DNA from: an uncultured SAR116 cluster alpha proteobacterium | Lineage (GTDB): Bacteria; Pseudomonadota; Alphaproteobacteria; Puniceispirillales; Marisalimonadaceae | Length of the DNA stretch: 50,312 bases | Reading direction: 5' to 3' | Assembly: GCA_902616005.1 (NCBI GenBank) | Contig: CACMRG010000010.1 | Location: forward strand, 1-50,312 | Part shown: one piece after another, positions 1 through 7,638 of the stretch | Position numbering within the stretch: the stretch's first letter is position 1 | Layout: each line of letters starts with the position of its first letter | Translations under genes and position numbers: made by a program | Notes under the pieces: model-generated | What the model saw: only the letters and a program-made list of their open reading frames with translations | Told to the model about the DNA's origin: nothing | Databases searched by the model: none

Positions 1-311
1 TCATCTAACGTGGCATCAACTTGAGCCATGTCTATTTTGGGAACTTCTTCGGCTTTCTCACCTTTAACTTCCTCTGCTGGAACTTCTTTTTTTTCTGTAG
101 AAGAAACTATTTGAGGATCTTCAGTTACTACTTTTTCAGTATCAGAAATTTTATTAGTAGAAATATTTTGTTCTTCAGCATTTACTTTAGGTTTATCTTC
201 GGAGGTTTTAACATCAAATTGTGTTGGATCGAGATAAGGAAGTACCCACCTTTTTCGAGCATCTTCAATATTTTTTCTTAATTCCTCGATTGTTTTATCC
301 CAATCTCGCAT
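1..311 (-). CDS. unrecognised acidic protein, 3' part cut by window edge
   Basis: An open frame runs from an ATG at 311 leftwards off the window edge, giving at least 103 codons with no stop. It begins MRDWDKTIEELRKNIEDARK, a charged helical start, continues with RWVLPYLDPTQFDV, and then becomes a Glu/Lys/Val/Thr-rich low-complexity stretch. No signal peptide or membrane segment is visible. I do not recognise the family. The reading is supported by lack of stops, by protein-like composition and by lying head-to-tail behind the glutathione transferase gene on the same strand. The low-complexity part suggests a disordered linker with a folded domain beyond the edge. An overlapping opposite-strand frame is Phe/Tyr-rich and implausible. 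Confidence 0.6.
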   Translation of the reverse strand, partial: MRDWDKTIEELRKNIEDARKRWVLPYLDPTQFDVKTSEDKPKVNAEEQNISTNKISDTEKVVTEDPQIVSSTEKKEVPAEEVKGEKAEEVPKIDMAQVDATLD

Positions 312-402
312 TAAAACACCTATTTATTTCAAGTTACATTATATTACAATTTTCATACCAAAGTAATAAATTTAATCTTCTAATTTCAAAAGATGTAAAA
401 AT

Positions 403-418
403 GTTAAATTATTTTAAC
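403..418 (-). terminator. weak AT-only hairpin at the end of the GST gene
   Basis: A perfect 6-bp inverted repeat (GTTAAA / TTTAAC, 4-nt loop) overlaps the GST stop codon and is followed in the direction of transcription by a T-rich run. The stem is short and nearly all A-T, so it may only be a weak terminator or chance in this composition. Confidence 0.25.
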
Positions 419-1098
419 CTCTCATTTTGAGGAAACATAAATTTGCTTGCCTCCTCATCTATTTCCATTTTAAAATTATGACTATTCTTTTTTGCAATAT
501 TTTCAGCCCTTTGACTTGCTGAACCACTGTTAATTTTGTCCATTAATCTTTTCAAATGAACTCTTTTTTCTAATTCTCCTGGAGAAATAACTTTTTCAAT
601 CATTCTGGTCCACCCCCAAACGGCCATATCGACAATTGTATAAGTATTTCCCAACATATACTCATTATTCGCGAGTCTATTATTTAAAATATTGTAATGT
701 CTTTCTGCTTCGTAGGTGTATCGATTAATTGCATATTTAATTTTTTCTGGGGCCATATGTTGAAAATGAACTGATTGTCCAGAATAAGGACCTATTCCAG
801 TTGCAACAAACATTAACCAAGAATATAGCTCACTCTTAAATTTTAATTCATTATTTGGCATGAATTTATTAGTTTTTTCACCTAAATACAAAAGTATTGC
901 ATTACTATCAAAAACTACATTATCACCATCAACAATAGTTGGAGCCTTAGCATTAGGATTAATTTTGAGATAATTATCTTTATGCTGCTCACCTTTTCTA
1001 GTATCCACAGGAATTGCCTCGTAATCAATGTTTGCTTCTTCTAAAAATAAAGCTACCTTCATAGGATTTGGACCAGTGTTATAATAAAATTTAATCAT
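409..1098 (-). CDS. glutathione S-transferase family protein (YfcG/YghU-like)
   Basis: Probable cytosolic glutathione-dependent thiol/disulfide oxidoreductase or transferase. The 229 residues show an N-terminal thioredoxin fold (about 1-80) and a helical C-terminal domain (about 90-205). The start MIKFYYNTGPNPMKVALFLE resembles the YfcG group of nucleophile-poor bacterial GSTs, with Asn/Thr rather than Cys at the active site. The cis-proline lies in NAKAPTIVD (Pro53), and DSNAILLYLG (64-73) matches the glutathione gamma-glutamyl binding motif. It diverges from glk across about 60 bp. Family assignment is firm; the substrate cannot be deduced. Confidence 0.9.
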   Translation of the reverse strand: MIKFYYNTGPNPMKVALFLEEANIDYEAIPVDTRKGEQHKDNYLKINPNAKAPTIVDGDNVVFDSNAILLYLGEKTNKFMPNNELKFKSELYSWLMFVATGIGPYSGQSVHFQHMAPEKIKYAINRYTYEAERHYNILNNRLANNEYMLGNTYTIVDMAVWGWTRMIEKVISPGELEKRVHLKRLMDKINSGSASQRAENIAKKNSHNFKMEIDEEASKFMFPQNERLK

Positions 1099-1160
1099 TG
1101 TATATCTCCATGCTATTACTAAGATACTCTAGACATAAATCAAAATTTTGAAAGGGTTTT

Positions 1161-2174
1161 ATGAGTTTGATTGTTGCAGATATTGGTGGAACAAATGCGA
1201 GATTGGCATTTCAAAAAAATATTAATTCTGAAATTTGTCTTATCGAAAACTTTTTATGCTCAGAATTTAAATCTTTAGAAGATATTATTTCAGCATATAA
1301 GAAAAAACATAACATTATTAATGAACATATATCAATCGGCGTAGCGGGGCCATGTGAATATAATGATGTTCTATTAAGTAACAATCATATCAAATTTAAT
1401 AAAATACAACTTTTGGAAAGCCTTAATCTTAAATCACTTTTAGTAATCAATGACTTTGTTGCACAAAGTTTTGTTTTTAAAAATTTACTCTTAGAAGAAG
1501 ACGAAGAAAAGTATAAATTTTTATTTAAGAAATTAAAACTTAAGAAAATAAAAAATGGAACTTCAAAAAAAAATTCAACTCTTTTAGTTACTGGTCCTGG
1601 AACTGGCTTAGGGGTTTGTAACTTAAAGAAAATTGATAATAACGTAATCCCTATTCCTGGCGAGGGTGGAAATACATATTTTTCACCAAGTAATTCTGAA
1701 CAAATAGAAATTTTATCTCATCTTCTTAAATCTCAAAAATATGTTAGTGTTGAGGATTTAGTTAGTGGCAGAGGAATTGAAAATTTATTTAACTTTTATC
1801 AAATTAAAAATAAGGGCAAAATTTTCAAAATTAAAGCTAGAGAAATTGCAAACTTAGCCGATAAAAATGATCGAAACGCTATTTCTGCGATTAATCAAAT
1901 GTATAAAATTTTAGTAGTGTCTATCATCAATAATATTTTTTTAAATGGAAGTCTTGCTGGTGTTATAATATGTGGTGGAATTTCAATAAAATTACAAAAA
2001 TTTTTAAATCAAGATATCTTTCTTAACGAATTTAAAAAAATTGATCAATACTTTGATTATCTGAATAATATACCAATTTATTTATGTAAAAATGAAAGTA
2101 ATGGTCTAATAGGAGCAAAAGAGTGTTTTCATGATTCCTATTTTAAAAAAACATATATGATTTATAATAAATGA
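1161..2174 (+). CDS. glk: glucokinase
   Basis: ATP-dependent phosphorylation of glucose to glucose-6-phosphate in the cytosol. The 337-residue protein opens with the phosphate-binding motif DIGGTNARLAF (7-17). INDFVAQSF near residue 97 carries the catalytic Asp, the second phosphate motif GPGTGLGV is at about 145-152, GEGGNTYF sits near 167 and SGRGIENLF lies further on. This is the proteobacterial Glk (ROK-like, E. coli type) arrangement at normal length. It stands upstream of the dioxygenase gene with a 15-bp gap, so the two may be co-transcribed, though no shared function is evident. Confidence 0.93.
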   Translation: MSLIVADIGGTNARLAFQKNINSEICLIENFLCSEFKSLEDIISAYKKKHNIINEHISIGVAGPCEYNDVLLSNNHIKFNKIQLLESLNLKSLLVINDFVAQSFVFKNLLLEEDEEKYKFLFKKLKLKKIKNGTSKKNSTLLVTGPGTGLGVCNLKKIDNNVIPIPGEGGNTYFSPSNSEQIEILSHLLKSQKYVSVEDLVSGRGIENLFNFYQIKNKGKIFKIKAREIANLADKNDRNAISAINQMYKILVVSIINNIFLNGSLAGVIICGGISIKLQKFLNQDIFLNEFKKIDQYFDYLNNIPIYLCKNESNGLIGAKECFHDSYFKKTYMIYNK

Positions 2175-2189
2175 TTAATTGGAGGCTGT

Positions 2190-3011
2190 ATGTATCAAAT
2201 AAGTGATGAAGTTAGAAGATTAACCAACAAAGAAAAACAACAATATTCAGAGCAAGGTTATGTTAAAAATTTGCCTGTTTTTTCGCATGATGGAGCCTTA
2301 GAATTACAAGAATTATTTGAGGAATTAAGTTCTAGACTGCCATCTGACGTGGATATAAATAAAACAAATATGTGGCATAAAGCTAGTAAAAAGTTTCATG
2401 ATTTGTGCAGGACACCTGAAATATTAGACTATGTTGAAGACATATTAGGACCAAATTTTGTTCAATGGGGTGGCCAATTTTTTCACAAAGAACCACATAA
2501 TGGTTCTGTGGTTCCTTGGCATCAGGATGTACAATACTGGCCATTGAAGCCCGCGAATGCAGTAACTGTTTGGTTAGCTGTGTTTGACACTGACAAAGAA
2601 AATGGTGCAATGAAAGTTGTCTCAGGCAGCCATAAAAAAGGAGCTGATGGTTTCAAACATCATACAAATGATGCATCACACTTAGTTTTGGATCAAGAAG
2701 TTTCCGAAGATCAGATTGATAAAGATAAAGTCGTTTATATTGATCTTAAGGCTGGAGAAATCTCCTTACATAATGATGCTCTATTACATGGTTCAGACCC
2801 AAACAATTCAAACAGAAAAAGATGTGGTATTACAATGAGATTTTCCCCTACTAATGTAAAAGGTGATTTAAATGAGTGGCCATTTTTTGAGACACAATTG
2901 GCGAGAGGAGAAGATACTTTTAAGCTTAATCCAATTGCACAAATTCCTAGAGGTGAAGCAACACCAATAAAAAGATTTTGCTTTTCTAAAGATTTTGAAA
3001 ATGAGTGGTAA
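2190..3011 (+). CDS. phytanoyl-CoA dioxygenase (PhyH) family protein
   Basis: Predicted Fe(II)/2-oxoglutarate-dependent oxygenase. The 273 residues carry the iron-binding facial triad of the family: HQD at His111-Asp113 and the distal His200 in LLHGSDPN, followed by Arg residues (RKRCGITMRF) that normally bind 2-oxoglutarate. A strong Shine-Dalgarno (GGAGG, 2180-2184) fixes the ATG. Relatives hydroxylate diverse small molecules such as fatty acyl groups, ectoine and alkylphosphonates, and many are uncharacterised, so the substrate is unknown. It lies just upstream of the thiM riboswitch but ends before it. Confidence 0.88.
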   Translation: MYQISDEVRRLTNKEKQQYSEQGYVKNLPVFSHDGALELQELFEELSSRLPSDVDINKTNMWHKASKKFHDLCRTPEILDYVEDILGPNFVQWGGQFFHKEPHNGSVVPWHQDVQYWPLKPANAVTVWLAVFDTDKENGAMKVVSGSHKKGADGFKHHTNDASHLVLDQEVSEDQIDKDKVVYIDLKAGEISLHNDALLHGSDPNNSNRKRCGITMRFSPTNVKGDLNEWPFFETQLARGEDTFKLNPIAQIPRGEATPIKRFCFSKDFENEW

Positions 3012-3073
3012 CCAAATTTATTATAAATAATAATGTTGTAGATTAAAATATTAAAATTTTGTACACTTATTTA

Positions 3074-3143
3074 TCGGGGGTGCTTTAAATCTAAGCTGAG
3101 AAATACCCTTATAACCTGATCTAGATAATACTGGCGGAGGGAG
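3074..3143 (+). promoter_or_regulatory. TPP riboswitch (THI element) of the thiM operon
   Basis: The conserved thiamine pyrophosphate aptamer blocks are present in order: GGGGGTGC (P2 5' side), CTGAGAAATACCC (pyrimidine-sensing side), ACCTGATCTAGATAATACTGGCG, then GGAGGGA. The P3 insert is short. The final block, usually GCGTAGGGA, reads GCGGAGGGA and supplies GGAGG at 3136-3140, seven bases from the thiM ATG at 3147. Ligand binding should therefore hide the ribosome binding site directly. No terminator is needed or seen before thiM. Confidence 0.96.
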
Positions 3144-3146
3144 AAT

Positions 3147-3965
3147 ATGACTTTTTTAAAAGACACTAATTCAGGAAAATTATTAAAAGAAATAAGAGCT
3201 AACTCACCTTTAATTTGGAACATAAGTAACTTTGTTTCCATGGACATAGCTGCTAACATGTTGTTATCAATTGGAGCATCCCCTGCTATGGCTCATGCTA
3301 TTGAAGAAGCAGAATCTTTTGCAAATCTTTCTAAAGCAATTAACGGTGCTTTAACTATAAACATAGGTACTTTTGATAAACATTGGCAAAAATGTGCAGT
3401 TAAAGTGGCAAACGAAGCAAAATTACATGATATACCTTGGGTTTTAGATCCAGTTGGTGCAGGTGCAAGCGAATTTCGAAGTAACAATGCTAAAGAATTA
3501 TTATTTTTAAAACCAACAGTTTTGAGAGGAAACGGATCTGAAATTATTTCAATATCTGGAATTTCAAATAGTGGAAAAGGAGTTGATAGTACATCATCTT
3601 CAAATGAAGCATTAGATGCAGCGATTAAGATTTCAAATGATAATGATATAATAGTAGCCATAACCGGAGAAGTTGACTATGTAACTAACGGTTCAAAAGT
3701 TTATGCCATTCATGGTGGCAATCAAATGATGACGAAAATAACAGCAACAGGCTGTGCCCTTACATGTCTTATTGGTGCTGCATTAACAAGTAATCAAGAT
3801 AATCTAGTTTCTACTGCTAATATGTTAGGGATATATTCGGTTGCATCTGACAAGGCATCCAATTCAGCTAAAGGTCCTGCTTCACTGAGAACAGAATTAA
3901 TAGATACCATTTATAATTTAACTCCTGATGAGGTTGAAAAAAATATAAAAATTGAGCTCATTTAA
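3147..3965 (+). CDS. thiM: hydroxyethylthiazole kinase
   Basis: Phosphorylates the thiazole alcohol HET with ATP so that it can be coupled to the pyrimidine half of thiamine; a salvage enzyme in the cytosol. The 272 residues show the ThiM hallmarks: MLLSIGASPAMAH near the substrate site, VLDPVGAGAS, RGNGSEI, and the nucleotide/anion-hole region ITATGCALTC near residue 200 with the catalytic Cys. The ATG sits right behind the riboswitch-embedded GGAGG. First gene of thiM-thiE-SDR. No thiC, thiG or thiD lies here, which fits salvage rather than complete synthesis. Confidence 0.96.
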   Translation: MTFLKDTNSGKLLKEIRANSPLIWNISNFVSMDIAANMLLSIGASPAMAHAIEEAESFANLSKAINGALTINIGTFDKHWQKCAVKVANEAKLHDIPWVLDPVGAGASEFRSNNAKELLFLKPTVLRGNGSEIISISGISNSGKGVDSTSSSNEALDAAIKISNDNDIIVAITGEVDYVTNGSKVYAIHGGNQMMTKITATGCALTCLIGAALTSNQDNLVSTANMLGIYSVASDKASNSAKGPASLRTELIDTIYNLTPDEVEKNIKIELI

Positions 3966-4608
3966 TCTAAATACATATGTAATTGGAGGTCCTGAAAATA
4001 TTCAAGAAAGACATCTGTTGCCCTCTGAAACCAAGAGTGAAGCTTTAGTTAGGTTTGTTGATATATTTTCATCTTTAGGTTTAGACGTTTTTCAACTAAG
4101 ATTTAAAAATTCAAGTGATGATGATTTTTTAAAACTTGCAAATGAAATAGTACAAGTATTAAAAAATACAAATTGTAAACTCTGTATTAACGATAATGTT
4201 CAAATAGTAAACAAACTTAGTAATGATGTTGATATTTTACATATAGGACAAAATGACATGAAACCTGAATTAGCAAAAAATCAAATTAGTAGTAAAGTGA
4301 AAATTGGTTTATCAATCACTGACATAGATCAAATTCAAAATATTCCTAATTTTATAAATTATATTGGTGTTGGGCCTGTTTTCCCTACTAATAGCAAGAC
4401 TGATGCATCAAATGCAATGGGTGAATTAATTTTAAAAGAAATTATAAAAAAAGTAGATATACCAGTTGTAGCCATAGGTGGTATAAAACTAAAAAACATT
4501 AATAAACTTAAGTGCATGGGTGTTTCAGGATTTGCAATGATCTCTGAAATTTTTAGTAGCATTGATCCTAAAAAAAAATTTGAAGAATTTAAAACAATAG
4601 CAAAATGA
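3952..4608 (+). CDS. thiE: thiamine phosphate synthase
   Basis: Joins thiazole phosphate and HMP pyrophosphate to form thiamine phosphate. The TIM-barrel motifs are visible: QLRFKN near the N terminus, CINDNV, LHIGQNDM, GLSITDIDQIQN, YIGVGPVFPT and PVVAIGGI, covering the pyrophosphate- and thiazole-phosphate-binding loops. The start is taken as the TTG at 3952, overlapping thiM by 14 bp; an in-frame stop at 3946-3948 excludes earlier starts and no ATG follows before conserved sequence. Translation is probably coupled to thiM, placing it under the same riboswitch. Confidence 0.93.
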   Translation: MSSFNLNTYVIGGPENIQERHLLPSETKSEALVRFVDIFSSLGLDVFQLRFKNSSDDDFLKLANEIVQVLKNTNCKLCINDNVQIVNKLSNDVDILHIGQNDMKPELAKNQISSKVKIGLSITDIDQIQNIPNFINYIGVGPVFPTNSKTDASNAMGELILKEIIKKVDIPVVAIGGIKLKNINKLKCMGVSGFAMISEIFSSIDPKKKFEEFKTIAK

Positions 4609-5438
4609 AAAAAAATATTTTAATTACAGGGGGAACAAGTGGCATAGGTTTTAATGCTGCAAAAACTTTAGTCAAGAACCCAGAAAATAATTTAATTTTA
4701 ATTGGAAAAAACATAAATAAAGGAGAGCTTGCACTTAGAAAGCTAAAAGAAATTTCAAAGAACAAAAATATTTCATTTTTAAATTGTGATTTATCAAGTT
4801 TAGCAGAAATTAATAACTTTTTTAAAGTTAATAAGTTTTCAAAACTTGACATATTAGTCAATAATGCAGGAGCTGTTTTTTTCAATAAATCTTTATCTAG
4901 AGAAAAAATAGAAAAAACATTTGCGTTAAATCATTTGGGATATTTTCTTTTTACACATTTTGTAATCAAAAAAAAATTAATTAAAAGAAACTCTAAAATA
5001 ATTAATGTTGCAAGTGGTGCACATTGGGGAGTAGATCTAGATTTCAATGATCTTCAAATGAAAAAAAATTATAATGGTTGGATAGCCTACAAAAAATCTA
5101 AGTTGTGTAATATATTATTTACAAAGAAGTTAAACCTAATATTAAAAAAAGATGATATCAGTGTAAATTGCCTTCATCCAGGTTTTGTTCAAACTAATTT
5201 TGGTAGTAATAATAATTGTATTATAACATTAGGAATTAGATTGGCTATGAAATTTGGAGGAATAAATATTAATGAAGGTACTGAAACTTTATTATATTTA
5301 ATTGAAACGCATAATAAAATAACTGGAGAATATTTCTATAAAGGAAAAGTTTCACCTTCATCAAACTTTTCTATGAGTAAGATAAATGCCGATAAACTTT
5401 GGAATAAAAGTTTAGAAATATCTGCTAAATACCTTTGA
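4605..5438 (+). CDS. short-chain dehydrogenase/reductase in the TPP-riboswitch operon
   Basis: NAD(P)-dependent oxidoreductase of the classical SDR fold, 277 residues. It has the cofactor glycine motif TGGTSGIG near residue 9, NNAGA, a catalytic Ser in NVASGAHWG, and the catalytic Tyr/Lys as YKKSK. The sequence looks closest to the retinol-dehydrogenase/protochlorophyllide-reductase-like subgroup. Its ATG overlaps the thiE stop (ATGA), so it should be translated with thiM-thiE and obey the same riboswitch. No SDR step is part of standard thiamine salvage, so the role is open. It converges on tctA with one base between the stop codons. Confidence 0.9.
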   Translation: MKKNILITGGTSGIGFNAAKTLVKNPENNLILIGKNINKGELALRKLKEISKNKNISFLNCDLSSLAEINNFFKVNKFSKLDILVNNAGAVFFNKSLSREKIEKTFALNHLGYFLFTHFVIKKKLIKRNSKIINVASGAHWGVDLDFNDLQMKKNYNGWIAYKKSKLCNILFTKKLNLILKKDDISVNCLHPGFVQTNFGSNNNCIITLGIRLAMKFGGININEGTETLLYLIETHNKITGEYFYKGKVSPSSNFSMSKINADKLWNKSLEISAKYL

Positions 5439-5439
5439 T

Positions 5440-7092
5440 TCAATTTTTTAAAAGTTTGTTCTTGATAAATGATTTATAAATAAAATAAAAACTTATTCCA
5501 ACCATTATCAATGCTATTATTAATCTTGTAACACTTTCCATAAATAATAATGGAACAGCTAAGGCAAATACTGAAGCTGGAACGTATATATTTGAAAATT
5601 TCGAGCCTCTTTCTGCATCTTGATAGAATGGGAAAATTACTGAAATTACTGCCATTATAAGGAAAAATAATGACCAAGGTCTTAAAAAAAACAATAATAA
5701 ATCATCACTTATACCTGTAGCTCTTGCTAAATTTAGCTCAGCTAACTTTCCTAAAACCACTCCCAAGATCATTGGAGCTAGAGGAAAACCTAATTTCTTC
5801 ATGAAGTAACCAATCACTCCAAAAAAGAACATGACCCAAATATCAAAAACAACATTATGTAACGCAAAAACACCAATAGCACAATATGCCAAGATTACTG
5901 ACGCTAATACATACATTGGTATTTTTGTTACTAATAAAAATATTCTTAATGAAAAAGCTTGGAGACCAACCATGAAAAAATGAGCTACAAAAAAAGCTAT
6001 GAATACTCCATATGCTAAAAGAGGCTCATCTTGTATAAAAGTTGGGCCAGGTATAATATTATGTATCATCAAAGCACCAAGCATTACAGCTGTAACAATA
6101 TCACCAGGTATCCCGAGGGCCATCATCATAATAAGTGCACCTCCCGCAGTTGCATTATTAGCCGCTTCAGGTGCTACAATGCCATCATATTCACCTTTTC
6201 CAAAATTAGACCTGTTTTTAGATGCTTTTTTTGCTTGGTCGTAAGCTAATATATTTGAAATAGAACCTCCTGCGGCAGGTAAAATACCAGTAAAGATTCC
6301 AATAAAACTTGACCTAAACAAATTTATCCATCTTTTAATAATAATTGCAATTGCTTGCCTATGCTCAACTCTCACTAATGTTCCAGATTTTTCCATTAGT
6401 GGACTCTTTGCTCTTTTGTCGTCTTCTACATCAGTTAAGAGTTGAGAAAATGCAAATAAACCAATTAACACTGGCAAAAATGCAAATCCCTGTTTAAATT
6501 CATCAAAACCAAATGTAAAACGGGCTACACCATTAATTTCGTCTTCTCCAACTGTTGCAGCAAATAATCCTAAAAGTCCTGCAATTAGTCCTTTTACAAT
6601 ATTTCCACCAGACAGGCTTACAGTAATTGTTAATGCAAAAATGATTAGAGAAAAGTAATCCCAAGGACCAAATTCTAACCCTAAAAATGCCAATTGAGGT
6701 GCTAAAGCAACCAATATAACGGCACTAATCATACCCCCAAAAAATGAAGACCATAAACCTAATCCCAAAGCTAAACCAGGTTTGCCAGATCTAACTAAGG
6801 GAAATCCATCAAAAGTCGTAGCTACAGATGAAGGAGTTCCAGGTATTCCAGTTAACATACATGACATTAACCCTCCAGAAAAACCTCCTACAAATACACC
6901 CAACATTGTTGCTAAGCCTTGAATAGCAGTCATTCCAAAAGTAAATGGAAGTGTTAAAATTACACCCATTGCAATTGTAAAGCCTGGAATTGCACCTGCT
7001 AATATACCAGCTAAAGTGCCAACTAACATCAATCCTAACGTAACCGGATCAAAAACTATACTTGCAAATGCTTGTAGAATTACATCTATCAT
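5440..7092 (-). CDS. tripartite tricarboxylate transporter, large membrane subunit TctA
   Basis: Large permease of a TTT-type secondary transporter that uses a periplasmic binding protein and an ion gradient. The 550 residues contain about a dozen hydrophobic segments and the TctA signatures: GAIPGFTIAMG near residue 32, the GIPGTPSSVATTFDGFPL stretch near 83, and the second-half repeat EAANNATAGGALIMMMALGIPG. Gly/Pro-rich re-entrant regions appear in both halves, as the family expects. Last gene of tctC-tctB-tctA on this strand, four bases after tctB. TctA does not reveal the substrate. Confidence 0.94.
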   Translation of the reverse strand: MIDVILQAFASIVFDPVTLGLMLVGTLAGILAGAIPGFTIAMGVILTLPFTFGMTAIQGLATMLGVFVGGFSGGLMSCMLTGIPGTPSSVATTFDGFPLVRSGKPGLALGLGLWSSFFGGMISAVILVALAPQLAFLGLEFGPWDYFSLIIFALTITVSLSGGNIVKGLIAGLLGLFAATVGEDEINGVARFTFGFDEFKQGFAFLPVLIGLFAFSQLLTDVEDDKRAKSPLMEKSGTLVRVEHRQAIAIIIKRWINLFRSSFIGIFTGILPAAGGSISNILAYDQAKKASKNRSNFGKGEYDGIVAPEAANNATAGGALIMMMALGIPGDIVTAVMLGALMIHNIIPGPTFIQDEPLLAYGVFIAFFVAHFFMVGLQAFSLRIFLLVTKIPMYVLASVILAYCAIGVFALHNVVFDIWVMFFFGVIGYFMKKLGFPLAPMILGVVLGKLAELNLARATGISDDLLLFFLRPWSLFFLIMAVISVIFPFYQDAERGSKFSNIYVPASVFALAVPLLFMESVTRLIIALIMVGISFYFIYKSFIKNKLLKN

Positions 7093-7096
7093 ATTC

Positions 7097-7579
7097 TTAC
7101 CAAATTCTTATAATTTCCCCTTCTGGAAGAATAACCTTCAAACCAAAAGTAAAAATAGACCACATCACACCTATCGTAACTACCGAAATTATTAAATGAT
7201 TAGTTGATTTTTTTATAGAAAATCCACCTAGAAAAGTTAATAAACCAAATACAAATATAATACCCCCCAATAGCATTCCTAAATATTCTAAAAATGTTAG
7301 AAAAAAAATAAACATACCAAAACAAATTAAAGCGTTTTTAAATTGCATATAATTAATTTGTGAAAATGATCCTGCATTGATGCTATCAATTTTATTTGCA
7401 AAAGACTTTACCAACATTACAAGCGACATAATAGATAAAAGCCACAAAATTATTCTTGGCCAATAACTTGCTTTCATGCCTTGATATCCTGGATCTTCAA
7501 TATAATAACTGCTGTTGATCATTATACCGCAGAAGATCAAAAGAAATATTGAAACGATTGTATCTTTGTTAATTTTCAT
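7097..7579 (-). CDS. tripartite tricarboxylate transporter, small membrane subunit TctB
   Basis: Small TTT membrane subunit of 160 residues with four predicted hydrophobic segments (roughly 10-25, 40-60, 80-105 and 110-155). It has the TctB-like signature YYIEDPGYQGMKASYWPRII after the first segment. It partners TctA, which follows after four bases. A hairpin with a T-run stands between it and tctC, suggesting lower expression than the binding protein. TctB sequences diverge strongly, so the call rests on topology and position as well as sequence. Confidence 0.88.
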   Translation of the reverse strand: MKINKDTIVSIFLLIFCGIMINSSYYIEDPGYQGMKASYWPRIILWLLSIMSLVMLVKSFANKIDSINAGSFSQINYMQFKNALICFGMFIFFLTFLEYLGMLLGGIIFVFGLLTFLGGFSIKKSTNHLIISVVTIGVMWSIFTFGLKVILPEGEIIRIW

Positions 7580-7597
7580 TTCTCATTGTAAAAGAAA

Positions 7598-7628
7598 AAA
7601 GAAGAGATAATTAAATCATCTCTTCTTT
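7598..7628 (-). terminator. intra-operon hairpin with T-run between tctC and tctB
   Basis: A perfect 11-bp inverted repeat (AAAGAAGAGAT / ATCTCTTCTTT, 9-nt loop) starts about 10 bases after the tctC stop. On the transcribed strand it is followed by TTTTTTCTTT, the layout of a Rho-independent terminator. The stem has only three G-C pairs, so readthrough is likely, which would let tctBA be made at a lower level than the binding protein. Confidence 0.65.
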
Positions 7629-7638
7629 GTAGTTTAAC

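Noticed and set aside
3293-3661. 122-residue open frame opposite thiM
   Set aside because: Mirror of a well-conserved enzyme gene directly controlled by a riboswitch.
7456-7472. Second sigma-54-like match, TTGGCCAATAACTTGCT, with correct GG-GC spacing
   Set aside because: It lies inside tctB on the non-coding strand, lacks the conserved A after GGC and has no plausible gene to drive. It is kept as a reminder that such matches occur by chance.
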